DNA of 64,000 nucleotides from Bacteroidota bacterium (GCA_024278975.1 JAJRSD010000060.1:23507-87506), one strand, 5' to 3'. Shown: positions 48,184-57,807, counted from the first letter of the stretch. Numbers and translations are program-made. The notes: generated by a model from the sequence alone, not told the origin.

Positions 48184-50832
48184 TTAAAAATTATCGTAAT
48201 GACTTTGTTGTTTCTGCAACTTCAAATCTTTTAACATCGACGATTTTGCATTAATTGTAAAGCTATAACTTTTCATAAAACCAAATGGCACAAAATTAAA
48301 TGCCATCGACCAGCAATGCAAATCGCGATTTACATTAAATGTGGTAAACGAAAACTCCTGAGCCATAATATCGAAGTTTGTATTCATACTAAGTCTCCAT
48401 TTTTCCGTTAAATTTAAGTTTCCACGAAAACCAAGAGTTTGTGTTACCTTTCCGTTTGGAAACGACTTTGTTGGCCCGGAATAGTTAAAGCTATAATTAA
48501 ATCCAAAATCCCAGGGAATATCAAAATCAATATAATCGGCATATCCGCCCTGCAACAAGTTGTCCTCTTCTATCAGCTTTTTTTTCTTGTCGGCTTCCTT
48601 CTCTCCTTTTTTCGATTTAAAAGTCATCCCGAACGAAAGATTTGCTCTTGTTAACCTACCCAATTTATTTATTCCGCTTCTTGTGTTCCAAACATACTGA
48701 TGAACTTTTCGATAATTTTCATCCAATTCGTAAGGATCGAGAATACCTCCAAGATTTATACTAACTCCTTTAATAGTTGTACGTGCCCGAATACTTATTG
48801 GCGAAAGATTTAACGAATCGGCAATTAAATTATACGAGGATGCAAAACTTAAATTGTCAATTATTTTAACTTTTCTGAATTTCTCCTTATCGTCAGTTTG
48901 AGTAGTGTCTTTCGTATCCACAACTTTCATTTCCAGGTTATTATTCAACGAAAGACTAATTGCTCCAGATGCTCCCCTTCCCGGCGAACCACCATAAACA
49001 CCTCCTGCATTTACATCAAAATACTCAATTCTACCTGTCGAATCAACCTGAACAGCTTGCCAGTATCCGAATCTCTCTTGTCCAAAATCGGGCCGGTAAC
49101 TAAAACTTGCCGAGGGAGTAAATTTATGCCTGATTCCTTTAATTCTCGACTTTGGATTTCGTGGCATGTACATACCATAAATATTAGTTGAAGAACTCAA
49201 ACTATACGAATAACTATAAACCCTGTTAAACCCGTTTATTGTATCTACTTTAACATGACTGTCGTTTCCTCTCGGATCGGGAAAAACCTGATCTTCGTAA
49301 TACGTATAATTCTTTTTATCGAAATACCATTTTTCGTTATAACCAATTCCGGGACTAAAATTCACATATTTCATCAAATTAAAACTCGGAAACGAAATAG
49401 GAATATTGTGTTTAATTCCATTTTTCCAATCTTGCGGAAACGACTTATCAAATAGATCGTACTCTTTTGCTGTAATACTATTTTTTAAGTTACCGGTATA
49501 ATTAATGCCAAAATTTTCGTAAAATTTAAGTTTACCACTTCTGGTTTTTTTACGAAACGGGTAAATTTTAGCCATACTAAAAGTCATTTCCGGTAACGAA
49601 AGAGATATAGTTGTATCGGTTGAATTTTGCGAGTGCCGTAAGTTAGCCGACAAATTAAAGGGTGTATTTTCAAATTTACGTGTGTACGAAATGCTGGATG
49701 ACTTTTGTGTTCTTAAATAATTATTGGCTGATAATGAATTCTGTTTGTCGTAGCCGCTGGTCGAAAAATTAACACTTGCCGAAAAGGTACGGTTTGGATT
49801 TGCTTTCGGATCCTGACTGTGCGACCAGGTAACCTGAAATTGTGGTGAACGTGTATATGTATCGAATCCTTTATCTCCGTATATATTCATCGCATATTTA
49901 AAATCGAATGCTCCACTAAATTTATAACGTTTACGATAATTGGTATGCAATTTTACTGCCCACGATCCTTTTGAATAAAGATCGCCCCGCACTGCTAAAT
50001 CAATATATTCGCTGGCTGCCCAATAATATCCACCATCGCGCAAAAAGAAGCCACGATTTTGTTCTTCGCCGTAAGTTGGCACTAATATACCTGAAGAGTA
50101 AGTTGGCGAATTTGGGAAATAACCAAATGGTATAAATGGGAAATAGATTGGAAAACCTTCTAAGACCATATACGCAGGTCCGGTAATAATCTTGTCGTTA
50201 CCAATTACTTTTGCTTTCGACAGATGCAAATAAAAATGAGGAGGATCTGCATCGCAGGTTGTATATTTTGCCTTTTCGGTAATAAAAACATCATCGCTAA
50301 TTTTTTTTGTACGGTCGCTGAGTATTCTCCCCTCTCCCTGTTCCGAAACAACCTTAGTAATAAATGCCTTTCCCGTTTCAAAATTATAACGCATAGTTTC
50401 AGATTCGTACTCCTCTGAACCTTGTTTGAAAATTGGTTTCTGAACTAAAGTTTCTGTTGAGTCTAAAATTCCTTCAGCATAAATTTGCTTTGTTTCCAAA
50501 TCTAACTCAATATAATATGCCGTTAATTCAATGTTCTGATAAGTAACACTCGCATTATTGTATAGGTAAACTTTTTGTCCGTCGAATGAAATCATTATAG
50601 AATCTAAAGCATTATAAACAATAGGTGCATCTATAAAAGGTTTCGCCACCGAGTCCATTCCAACGGTATCAATCGGTATCGAATCAATTGATAAGGTATC
50701 GCCTGCCATAAATTCGTTAATTAATTCTGGCGGTGGCTGATTATCTCTGTCAACTTCAAGATTCTCAGTCTCCTGACTGAATAAAAAAAGAGGAACAAAA
50801 ACGAATAAATATGTTATTAATAATTTATACAA
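48184..50832 (-). CDS. lptD: LPS-assembly outer-membrane protein, LptD-like
   Basis: This large protein of 882 residues matches the Bacteroidota LptD type. A signal peptide is followed by an OstA-like N-terminal domain (ITMISFDGQKVYLYNNASVT-like repeats; ELDLETKQIYAEGILDS; SETMRYNFETGKAFITKVVS), then a long barrel with YFPFIPFGYFP and many aromatic strands. The frame begins with a TTG at 50832; there is no in-frame ATG before the signal peptide. It inserts lipopolysaccharide into the outer leaflet. The assignment is by domain layout and family resemblance. Confidence 0.85.
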   Translation of the reverse strand: MYKLLITYLFVFVPLFLFSQETENLEVDRDNQPPPELINEFMAGDTLSIDSIPIDTVGMDSVAKPFIDAPIVYNALDSIMISFDGQKVYLYNNASVTYQNIELTAYYIELDLETKQIYAEGILDSTETLVQKPIFKQGSEEYESETMRYNFETGKAFITKVVSEQGEGRILSDRTKKISDDVFITEKAKYTTCDADPPHFYLHLSKAKVIGNDKIITGPAYMVLEGFPIYFPFIPFGYFPNSPTYSSGILVPTYGEEQNRGFFLRDGGYYWAASEYIDLAVRGDLYSKGSWAVKLHTNYRKRYKFSGAFDFKYAMNIYGDKGFDTYTRSPQFQVTWSHSQDPKANPNRTFSASVNFSTSGYDKQNSLSANNYLRTQKSSSISYTRKFENTPFNLSANLRHSQNSTDTTISLSLPEMTFSMAKIYPFRKKTRSGKLKFYENFGINYTGNLKNSITAKEYDLFDKSFPQDWKNGIKHNIPISFPSFNLMKYVNFSPGIGYNEKWYFDKKNYTYYEDQVFPDPRGNDSHVKVDTINGFNRVYSYSYSLSSSTNIYGMYMPRNPKSRIKGIRHKFTPSASFSYRPDFGQERFGYWQAVQVDSTGRIEYFDVNAGGVYGGSPGRGASGAISLSLNNNLEMKVVDTKDTTQTDDKEKFRKVKIIDNLSFASSYNLIADSLNLSPISIRARTTIKGVSINLGGILDPYELDENYRKVHQYVWNTRSGINKLGRLTRANLSFGMTFKSKKGEKEADKKKKLIEEDNLLQGGYADYIDFDIPWDFGFNYSFNYSGPTKSFPNGKVTQTLGFRGNLNLTEKWRLSMNTNFDIMAQEFSFTTFNVNRDLHCWSMAFNFVPFGFMKSYSFTINAKSSMLKDLKLQKQQSHYDNF

Positions 50833-50957
50833 AATGCTTTCTGCGTTTTACCTTGTTATTTGGCTCGACAAAAATAAAAATACATACAATACAATTGTGA
50901 TAATAAATGTAAAATAATTTTAATATTTCTATTTTTGTTACAGAATCAGAAAACGTT

Positions 50958-52127
50958 ATGAGCAACTCGCTATTAAATTCAATCTTCAGTGTAATTTTTA
51001 TACTGATTTTTTCGCCCGTTTTAATGGGCGTAAACTATGCTCCTGACAAAGATGAATCGCGTATATCTATTGTTGTTATTGACCCCGGGCACGGTGGAAA
51101 AGATTGGGGTGCATCAATGGGGAAAGCTAAAGAGAAAGACATTGTTCTTGACATTGCAATTAAATTGGGCAATATTATAAAATTAAATTACCCGAATGTT
51201 AAGATTATCTACACTCGTAAAAAAGATATTTTCGTGCCGCTTCATCAGAGGGCAAATATTGCGAACAAAAATAAAGCCGATCTTTTTATATCAATTCATG
51301 TAAATGCAGTTGAAAGAAAATCGGTACGTGGAACAGAAACCTTTGTATTGGGGCAACACCGAAGTAAAGATAATTTAGATGTTGCAAAAAAGGAGAATGC
51401 AGTTATTCTGCTTGAAGACGATTATACTAATACTTACGAAGGATTCGACCCAAATTTGCCCGAATCGTATATTATGTTCGAGCTGGTTCAGGATGAATAT
51501 CTGGAACAAAGTGTGATGTTTGCATCAGCAATTCAGAAACAATTCAAAGAACAGGCAAATCGTATCGATCGCAGTGTTAAGCAGGCAGGGTTTCTGGTTC
51601 TTCGCCGCACAACCATGCCCAGTGTGTTAATCGAAACCGGTTTTTTAAGCCACACCTCAGAAAGAAATTATTTGCTTAGCGAATCGGGGAAAACTAATCT
51701 TGCATCGGCAATTTTTAAAGCATTTAAAGATTACAAAATAAAAATTGAAGATAAGAGTAGTTTTAATTTAATTACCAAAAATGATACTAGTAAAACAGAA
51801 AATAAAAAGGAAGAAACTATTACTGTTTTGAAACCGGCGACTGAAAAAAATATTCAAAAATCAGAAAATAAACGTATCTTTTTTTCAGTTCAAATAATGG
51901 CATTGAAAAGAAAAATGGAAACTACCCCGACAAACTTTAAAGGCGAAAAGAGTATTTTTATTGTTGAATCGGCAGATGTTAATCGCTATTATTCAGGAAA
52001 ATTTGAAAATGCAGAGGATGCAGAAGCAGAAAAAAGTAGAATTCAAAAAAAATATCCCGCGGCATTTATTGTTGCTTTCGAAAATAATAAACTAATTTCT
52101 GTTAAAAAAGCGTTGTTAAAAATGTAA
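50958..52127 (+). CDS. N-acetylmuramoyl-L-alanine amidase (Amidase_3) with SPOR-like tail
   Basis: A zinc amidase that cleaves the bond between peptide and MurNAc in the cell wall. A signal anchor (to ~27) is followed by IVVIDPGHGGKDWGASMGKA (zinc His), EKDIVLDIAIKLG, ISIHVNAVE (second His) and the catalytic Glu in SVLIETGFLSH. The last ~80 residues (FFSVQIMALKRKMETTP, YSGKFENAEDAEAEKSRIQK, PAAFIVAFENNKLISVKKAL) form a SPOR-like peptidoglycan-binding domain. It is transcribed with the MCE gene downstream and away from lptD. Confidence 0.92.
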   Translation: MSNSLLNSIFSVIFILIFSPVLMGVNYAPDKDESRISIVVIDPGHGGKDWGASMGKAKEKDIVLDIAIKLGNIIKLNYPNVKIIYTRKKDIFVPLHQRANIANKNKADLFISIHVNAVERKSVRGTETFVLGQHRSKDNLDVAKKENAVILLEDDYTNTYEGFDPNLPESYIMFELVQDEYLEQSVMFASAIQKQFKEQANRIDRSVKQAGFLVLRRTTMPSVLIETGFLSHTSERNYLLSESGKTNLASAIFKAFKDYKIKIEDKSSFNLITKNDTSKTENKKEETITVLKPATEKNIQKSENKRIFFSVQIMALKRKMETTPTNFKGEKSIFIVESADVNRYYSGKFENAEDAEAEKSRIQKKYPAAFIVAFENNKLISVKKALLKM

Positions 52128-52185
52128 TTGAAACATAAATACCTAATTTTGCACTACTATTACTAATAATTTGAATTATACACTA

Positions 52186-53439
52186 ATGAGATTATCAAAA
52201 TATACAAAACTTGGAATATTAATTATCGTTTCAATAGCCTTACTAATCTGGGGGCTTAGCTATTTGAAAGGAAATGATATTTTCAAACAGAACAATGCAT
52301 ACCACGTTGTTTACGAACGAATTGATGGTTTGGTTGAATCGAGCAAGGTAACAATGAATGGTTACCAGATTGGGCAAGTAAAAAGTATAAATTTTGCACC
52401 CGATAATAGCGGAAAACTAATTGTTACATTTATTGCCGATGCTGCGTTCCGCATCCCTTTAAATTCTGTAGCTCAAATTGTTAGTAGCGATATTATGGGA
52501 ACCCGCTCCATTAAAATGATAATTAGCAACGAGATCGAAGTATATTTGCCCTACGATACTATTCCGGGAGCTGTTGAAACCGATTTAAAAGAGCAGGTTA
52601 GTATGCAAATACTACCAATAAAAAATAAGGCAGAACAACTTTTAAGTACCATCGACTCGGCAATTACAGTGCTTACAATTATTTTTAACGAAGATGCACG
52701 GCAGAACCTTTCTAAAAGTTTTGCGAATATTAACCAAACCATCGAGAATATTGAAAAAACTACCGCCGACCTTCAGAATATTGTGGCAACAGAAAAGAGT
52801 AGCATAAAAATTATTATCACAAATATTGAAGATATTACCACGACTTTCAATAACAATACGAAGGTTCTCGAAACTACAATTCAAAATCTTGCAAGTTTTA
52901 GCGATACTCTCGCAAACATTTCGATCTCACCTGTTTTGACAAATATCTCCGAGGCATCGGAACAAATTCTTTTAATACTGCAAAAACTTAACAGCGACGA
53001 AAGTACTGCAGGATTACTTTTAAACGACGATAAATTGTATAAGTCGATAACTGACCTTTCAGAAAATCTGAGCTTTTTGATCACAGATATTCAAGCCAAC
53101 CCAAAAAGATATTTGCATTTTTCGGCAATGGACTTTGGGAAAGAGTACTACATAAATGCCAATGCAGATGGAAATTCGAAAAATATAGTTTTTAAAGTTC
53201 ATCTTGTTTCAACAGAAAATCAGATACCAACAAATTCTAAATATTTCGAAGGAATAGAAGGAGTTGATGAATATTACGCAAGTGGTGCCTATTCGTATTT
53301 GGTTGGTGCAGCTGGTTCCTATTCCGAAATTGTAATAATTCACGATGAAGTAAAGAAAATTTTTCCCGATGCAACTATTGTTTCATTTAAAAATGGACGG
53401 TTGATAAAACTTGAAAAAGCACTCAAATCTTTGCATTAA
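52186..53439 (+). CDS. MCE/MlaD family lipid-transport protein with SPOR-like tail
   Basis: The frame opens at a TTG (52171), but the ATG at 52186 is preferred. It gives an N-terminal membrane helix (LGILIIVSIALLIWGLSYLK) and an MCE domain (NAYHVVYERIDGLVESSKVT, GYQIGQVKSI, VAQIVSSDIMGTRSIKM). A long coiled-coil region (about 130-290) follows. The C-terminus (VFKVHLVSTENQIP ... AGSYSEIVIIHDEVKKIFPD ATIVSFKNGRLIKLEKAL) resembles the SPOR-like tail of the amidase next door. Members bind lipids and ferry them between the membranes. No Mla ATPase or permease genes are adjacent. Confidence 0.85.
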   Translation: MRLSKYTKLGILIIVSIALLIWGLSYLKGNDIFKQNNAYHVVYERIDGLVESSKVTMNGYQIGQVKSINFAPDNSGKLIVTFIADAAFRIPLNSVAQIVSSDIMGTRSIKMIISNEIEVYLPYDTIPGAVETDLKEQVSMQILPIKNKAEQLLSTIDSAITVLTIIFNEDARQNLSKSFANINQTIENIEKTTADLQNIVATEKSSIKIIITNIEDITTTFNNNTKVLETTIQNLASFSDTLANISISPVLTNISEASEQILLILQKLNSDESTAGLLLNDDKLYKSITDLSENLSFLITDIQANPKRYLHFSAMDFGKEYYINANADGNSKNIVFKVHLVSTENQIPTNSKYFEGIEGVDEYYASGAYSYLVGAAGSYSEIVIIHDEVKKIFPDATIVSFKNGRLIKLEKALKSLH

Positions 53440-53725
53440 TTTTCTAGTATTTGTAGTTACTAACTACTTATCAACAGTACACCCTACTACTACCAACCAG
53501 TTATGCTGTTACTAATCAATTACTTAATGTTATACTTCTGTTTATCAATGACTTAATAAATTTTAAAAAAAATATTTTTTTAAATGCCTGAAATAGAAAA
53601 CAATATAACAAATAGCAAACTGCCAATAGATTTTTGATTTTTTTTTAACTATTTTTTTGCAAATTTTGTTGCCAATAAACAATACAAAAACAAATAATAA
53701 ACCTCGGAAAAACCAAATTTAGTTA
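53440..53725. other. AT-rich region upstream of dnaA, possible origin
   Basis: It holds TTATCAACA at 53468-53476, one mismatch from the DnaA box TTATCCACA, a weaker TTATCAATG at 53542, and a long A/T run at 53560-53585 that could serve as an unwinding element. Two weak boxes are little evidence for oriC. The region is at least the dnaA promoter. Confidence 0.25.
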
Positions 53726-55153
53726 ATGAGTGAAGAATACAAAACTGCTTGGGGAAAATGTTTAAACGTTATTCAGGATAATGTGCCCAGCAGTAGTTTT
53801 AAAACATGGTTTGAGCCAATTGTCCCCGTAAAACTTAGCGATAAAGTTTTAACAATTCAGGTGCCCAGTGCTTTTTTTTATGAATATCTGGAAGAACAGT
53901 TTATCGATATTTTACGAAAAACACTTCGCATGGTTTTGGGAAACGGTGCAAAACTTGAGTACAATGTTGTAATGGGTACTAAAAATGGAGACAAGCCCTA
54001 TACTGTAAGTTATCCGACAAATAACAATACCAGAATTCAGAACAAACCCCTCACTGTTCCGTTAAAAGCAGATGATAAAACAGCCATTAGAAATCCGTTT
54101 ATTATACCCGGAATTCAGAAATTGCAGATTGATCCGCAATTAAAAGCCGATAATACTTTTGAAAACTTTATTGAAGGAGATTGCAACCGTTTGGGTAGAA
54201 GTGCGGGATTCGCTGTTGCTCAAAATCCTGGAGGAACTGCATTCAACCCACTAATGATTTATGGGAATTCTGGTTTGGGAAAAACACATTTGGCACAGGC
54301 AATTGGTATCGAGGTAAAAGAGCAATTCCCCGATAAAGTTGTATTGTATGTAAATGCAAATAAGTTTCAAACACAGTTTACCGAGGCAACCCGTAATAAC
54401 AACCGAAACGATTTTCTTCATTTTTATCAAATGATTGACGTTTTGATTTTAGATGATGTACACGAATTTGCAGGAAAAGAAAAAACACAAGAGACATTCT
54501 TTCATATATTCAACCATTTGCACCAAATGGGCAAACAGTTGATATTAACTTCAGACAAGCCGCCCATTGAATTAAAAGGTATGGAGCAGCGGTTGTTATC
54601 GCGTTTTAAATGGGGACTGACAGCCGATTTGCAAACACCCGATTTCGATACACGCATGAAAATTCTTCGACGGAAAGTTTATAAAGATGGAATTTCACTT
54701 TCTGATGAAGTGCTTGAATATATTGCTTCGCATGTTTCAAATAATGTGAGAGAACTGGAAGGTGCTCTGGTTTCGTTACTTGCACAATCGATGCTTAATA
54801 AGCGCGAAATTACACTCGAACTTGCAGCTAATTTAATTACGAAGCTGGTTAAAAACTCGAAAAGAGAGCTTTCTATCGAATATATCTCGAAGGTAGTTTG
54901 CGATTATTTTGATATGACAGTTGACGCACTTCAGGCAAAAACACGAAAACGCGAAATCGTTCAAGCCAGACAAATTGCCATGTATTTCTCGAAAAGTTTG
55001 ACAAAATATTCTCTTGCAAGTATTGGAGCACAAATTGGCAGTAAAGACCACGCAACTGTTTTACACGCTTGCAAAACAGTTAACAATTTAAAAGACACCG
55101 ATAAAAACTTCCGGCAATTTGTGGAAGACATTGAAAAGAAATTAAAAATGTAA
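53726..55153 (+). CDS. dnaA: Chromosomal replication initiator protein DnaA
   Basis: DnaA binds and opens the replication origin. Domains: N-terminal DnaA_N (ALYKTWFEP-like segment SFKTWFEPIVPVKLSD), a linker, the AAA+ domain with Walker A (YGNSGLGKTHLAQAI), Walker B (VLILDDVHEFAGKE), the RLLSRFKWGL box and ELEGALVSLL, and the C-terminal DNA-binding domain whose signature reads GSKDHATVLHACKTVNNL. Full length at 475 residues. Confidence 0.97.
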   Translation: MSEEYKTAWGKCLNVIQDNVPSSSFKTWFEPIVPVKLSDKVLTIQVPSAFFYEYLEEQFIDILRKTLRMVLGNGAKLEYNVVMGTKNGDKPYTVSYPTNNNTRIQNKPLTVPLKADDKTAIRNPFIIPGIQKLQIDPQLKADNTFENFIEGDCNRLGRSAGFAVAQNPGGTAFNPLMIYGNSGLGKTHLAQAIGIEVKEQFPDKVVLYVNANKFQTQFTEATRNNNRNDFLHFYQMIDVLILDDVHEFAGKEKTQETFFHIFNHLHQMGKQLILTSDKPPIELKGMEQRLLSRFKWGLTADLQTPDFDTRMKILRRKVYKDGISLSDEVLEYIASHVSNNVRELEGALVSLLAQSMLNKREITLELAANLITKLVKNSKRELSIEYISKVVCDYFDMTVDALQAKTRKREIVQARQIAMYFSKSLTKYSLASIGAQIGSKDHATVLHACKTVNNLKDTDKNFRQFVEDIEKKLKM

Positions 55154-55160
55154 TTTTAAA

Positions 55161-55189
55161 ACATTCGTCAATTGGCGGATGTTTTTTTT
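55161..55189 (+). terminator. Intrinsic terminator of dnaA
   Basis: The stem ACATTCG (55161-55167) / CGGATGT (55176-55182), with one G-T pair and an 8-base loop, is followed by eight Ts. It lies 8 bases after the dnaA stop. Its position inside the upstream extension of the next frame supports the ATG at 55193 as that gene's start. Confidence 0.75.
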
Positions 55190-55192
55190 GAT

Positions 55193-55801
55193 ATGATATC
55201 CGATTCATTTAATACAATTGAAAAAGAGAGCAAAGGTTATTTCAAAGATAAAGGAAGCAAGTTTTACTCTTTTGCTTTTCCTCTTCAAAACGAAGAGAAG
55301 GTAAAAGATATAATTGCCGGGTTGAAAAAGAAACATCACGGAGCAAGACATTTTTGCTACGCATGGAGATTAGGAACAGAAAATATAAGGTTTAGGGCAA
55401 ACGACGATGGCGAACCCTCCTCCACTGCCGGAAAACCAATTCTTGGACAATTACAGAGTTTTGATATAACAAATATTTTAATTGTTGTTGTCCGTTATTT
55501 TGGAGGTACACTTTTAGGTGTGAGTGGATTGATTAACGCATATAAAAATGCGGCAATTGATGTTCTTAAAAATGCTAAAATATTGATTAAAGTAATAGAA
55601 ACAAGATACAAAGTTAGTTTTACGTATAACGAAATGAATGAAGTGATGCACCTGATAAAACAAGAAAACTATACAATTGTAAACACTGATTTTATGGAAA
55701 ATTGCAGTCTTATTTTTTCGGTGCGTAAATCGGAATCTGAAAATGCTAAAAGACTATTTAATGAATTATATAAAGTTCAATTAAAAGAAATTGACACTTA
55801 A
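55193..55801 (+). CDS. YigZ/IMPACT family protein
   Basis: The protein starts MISDSFNTIEKESKGYFKDK at the ATG 55193, which is how the family begins. A TTG seven codons upstream lies within the dnaA terminator. The UPF0029/IMPACT N-terminal domain has HHGARHFCYAWRLG, FRANDDGEPSSTAGKPIL and the VVRYFGGTLLGVSGLINAY core; a DUF1949-like C-terminal domain follows. The family is linked to translation control in eukaryotes; its bacterial role is unclear. Confidence 0.92.
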   Translation: MISDSFNTIEKESKGYFKDKGSKFYSFAFPLQNEEKVKDIIAGLKKKHHGARHFCYAWRLGTENIRFRANDDGEPSSTAGKPILGQLQSFDITNILIVVVRYFGGTLLGVSGLINAYKNAAIDVLKNAKILIKVIETRYKVSFTYNEMNEVMHLIKQENYTIVNTDFMENCSLIFSVRKSESENAKRLFNELYKVQLKEIDT

Positions 55802-55841
55802 CTTGCTGTTAATAAAATGCTGATAAGTAATATTTAATATA

Positions 55842-55873
55842 TTTAATAATAGATAATATTCACATTAATTTTG
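55842..55873 (+). promoter_or_regulatory. Putative pyrBI leader promoter
   Basis: TTTA (55842-55845, 3 of 4 bases of the -33 box) is followed after 20 bases by TAATTTTG (55866-55873), an exact -7 match. The start site would fall at or within a few bases of the leader ATG at 55879, implying a leaderless or nearly leaderless message. Confidence 0.5.
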
Positions 55874-55878
55874 AGACC

Positions 55879-55989
55879 ATGATTCAACATTTTTTTAATA
55901 GATTTATTTTGTTCGATGGAGAATCGAATAATTATAAAAAAGATAATCAATACTATCGAAAAGACTTAATAGTTTTTTTATTCAATTAA
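55879..55989 (+). CDS. Putative pyrBI leader peptide, 36 residues
   Basis: An open frame encodes MIQHFFNRFILFDGESNNYK followed by 16 further residues. Its stop codon (55987-55989) is the last triplet before the left arm of the terminator at 55990. The frame holds two U-rich clusters (TTTTTTTAA near 55891 and GTTTTTTTATTC near 55972). This is the arrangement of the E. coli pyrL leader, in which a ribosome that has caught up with paused polymerase masks the terminator when UTP is low. There is no sequence similarity to pyrL and expression is unproven. Confidence 0.45.
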   Translation: MIQHFFNRFILFDGESNNYKKDNQYYRKDLIVFLFN

Positions 55990-56027
55990 AACCAATATTT
56001 ATATTATTTAAATATTGGTTTTTTTTT
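55990..56027 (+). terminator. Attenuator/terminator between leader ORF and pyrB
   Basis: An 11-bp perfect stem AACCAATATTT (55990-56000) / AAATATTGGTT (56010-56020) with a 9-base loop is followed by an uninterrupted T run to 56027. It would end transcripts from the YigZ-family gene and also any transcript of the pyrBI leader. pyrB starts 29 bases later. Confidence 0.85.
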
Positions 56028-56056
56028 GCGACAATAATTTTAGACAAATATAGACA

Positions 56057-56965
56057 ATGAAGAAGGATTTAATTTCAATTACAGATTACTCGAAAGAGGA
56101 ATATCTGAGAATTATGGATCTTGCGACTGAATTCGAAGAGGATCCAAACCAGGACTTGTTAAAAGGAAAAGTTGTAGCCTCTCTGTTTTTCGAACCCTCA
56201 ACGCGTACGCGACTAAGTTTCGAAACTGCAATTAGCCGGCTGGGAGGACGAATAGTAGGTTTTGCAGACCCCGGCAGTTCCAGTGCTACTAAAGGCGAAA
56301 CGCTGCACGACACCATAAAAATGGTAAGTAACTATGCCGATTTAATTGTAATGAGACACCCACTCGAAGGTGCAGCTCGTTACGCAGCAGAAGTTTCGAG
56401 TGTGCCCGTAATTAATGCCGGCGACGGTGCAAACCAGCATCCAACACAAACTCTGCTCGACATGTATTCAATTTTAAAAACTCAGGAAACTCTTGATAAT
56501 ATTAACCTGTTTATGGTTGGCGATTTAAAATATGGAAGAACAGTACATTCTCTTCTACAGGCAATGTCGGAATTCGAAAATCCAATTTTTAATTTCATAG
56601 CACCTAAAATTCTGCAAATGCCAAATGCCTATAAAATAGCCCTAAAAGAGAAAGGAATTAAATTTTTCGAGCACGAAGAATTTACCGATATAATTAGCGA
56701 AGCAGATATTATTTATATGACACGAGTTCAGAAAGAGAGATTCTCTGACCCCATTGAATATGAGAAAGTTAAAAACGTTTATATTTTACGAAATTCGATG
56801 CTCGATAATACTAAACCAAATGTAAAAATTCTGCATCCGCTGCCACGTGTTAACGAAATTCACCCCGACGTTGACTCCAACAGCAAAGCATACTATTTTG
56901 AACAGGCTTTAAATGGAGTATTTGCACGCGAAGCAATTATAACTCATACTATGAACCTTAAATAA
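56057..56965 (+). CDS. pyrB: Aspartate carbamoyltransferase catalytic chain
   Basis: The enzyme joins carbamoyl phosphate and aspartate in the first committed step of pyrimidine synthesis. The carbamoyl-phosphate loop is [15 protein letters not shown], followed by [33 protein letters not shown] and [14 protein letters not shown]. It is the ATCase class that pairs with a PyrI regulatory chain, encoded 8 bases downstream. Length of 302 residues is normal. Confidence 0.97.
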   Translation: MKKDLISITDYSKEEYLRIMDLATEFEEDPNQDLLKGKVVASLFFEPSTRTRLSFETAISRLGGRIVGFADPGSSSATKGETLHDTIKMVSNYADLIVMRHPLEGAARYAAEVSSVPVINAGDGANQHPTQTLLDMYSILKTQETLDNINLFMVGDLKYGRTVHSLLQAMSEFENPIFNFIAPKILQMPNAYKIALKEKGIKFFEHEEFTDIISEADIIYMTRVQKERFSDPIEYEKVKNVYILRNSMLDNTKPNVKILHPLPRVNEIHPDVDSNSKAYYFEQALNGVFAREAIITHTMNLK

Positions 56966-56973
56966 TTACAACG

Positions 56974-57444
56974 ATGAAAGACAGTATGAAGAAAAAACTT
57001 AAACTAAAAGTAAGTGCCATTAAAGAAGGTACAGTAATTGACCATATTCCTGCAAAAAATCTATTTAAAGTAATATCAATTCTCGGGCTCAATAAAATTG
57101 AAAATCAGATTACTTTTGGAACAAATTTAGAAAGCAGCAAACTTGGCAGAAAAGCGATTATTAAAGTCTCTAATAAGTTTTTTAAAGATAACGAAATCAA
57201 TAAAATTGCATTGATAGCACCACATGCAAAATTGAATATAATCAGAGATTACGAGGTTGTTGAAAAGCGAATTGTTGAAACACCCGATACAATAAGAGGA
57301 ATTGTAAAATGTTTTAATCCGAAATGTATTACTAACAACGAAACAATAAGAACCAATTTTAAAGTTGTTGAAAAAGATCCTCTCGCGTTAAAATGCTATT
57401 ACTGCGAAAAGATTACAACTGAAGAACAAATTAGAGTACTTTAA
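56974..57444 (+). CDS. pyrI: Aspartate carbamoyltransferase regulatory chain
   Basis: This subunit binds CTP/ATP and gives the ATCase holoenzyme its allosteric control. It has KEGTVIDHIPAKNLFKVISI at the N-terminus and the four Cys zinc site (CFNPKC and CYYC) that contacts the catalytic chain. It is full length at 156 residues, and the first ATG or the one four codons later could be used. Confidence 0.96.
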   Translation: MKDSMKKKLKLKVSAIKEGTVIDHIPAKNLFKVISILGLNKIENQITFGTNLESSKLGRKAIIKVSNKFFKDNEINKIALIAPHAKLNIIRDYEVVEKRIVETPDTIRGIVKCFNPKCITNNETIRTNFKVVEKDPLALKCYYCEKITTEEQIRVL

Positions 57445-57459
57445 TTTGAGATATATTAT

Positions 57460-57499
57460 AAAATCTGTTTTTTCGGTTAAGGTAAAAAGCAGATTTTTT
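57460..57499 (+). terminator. Intrinsic terminator of pyrBI
   Basis: The stem AAAATCTG (57460-57467) / CAGATTTT (57490-57497) extends inward by paired T and A runs and is followed by further Ts. It lies 15 bases after the pyrI stop codon. Confidence 0.75.
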
Positions 57500-57614
57500 A
57501 TATATTTGCTGCTCGCAAAAAAAGCCTTGATGCAGAACGAAGCAAGATTCATTTTGAGTTGAGTAAAACGAAGTTCCCAAAGAATAAGGAATTAACAAAA
57601 AGGCTAAATATATT

Positions 57615-57698
57615 GCCCGGGTGGCGGAATTGGTAGACGCGCTAGTTTCAGGGACTAGTGTCAGCAATGGCGTGCAGGTTCGAGTCCTGTTCCGGGCA
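57615..57698 (+). tRNA. tRNA-Leu (anticodon CAG)
   Basis: An 84-base type II tRNA: acceptor arm GCCCGGG pairs with TCCGGGC (one G-T pair), D-arm with TGGTAGAC, anticodon stem CTAGT/ACTAG around the loop TTCAGGG (anticodon CAG), a long variable arm (TGTCAGCAATGGCG) and T-arm GCAGG-TTCGAGT-CCTGT. The discriminator is A, and the CCA end is not encoded. It forms the left border of the accessory region; tRNA genes are common integration sites, but no integrase or flanking repeat is visible here. Confidence 0.95.
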
Positions 57699-57807
57699 CA
57701 GAGCTAAAAGCAGCGATAACACTGTGAATATAAAGCAAAAAAAGAGGACGTCAGTACGAAAATAAAGTATTTATTTCTAACTCAATCGATATTTCAACCA
57801 TAACACA

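Noticed and set aside
53440..53725. Confident call of oriC upstream of dnaA
   Set aside because: Only two imperfect DnaA-box-like sites are visible; kept as a low-confidence note. GC-skew over the full chromosome would decide.
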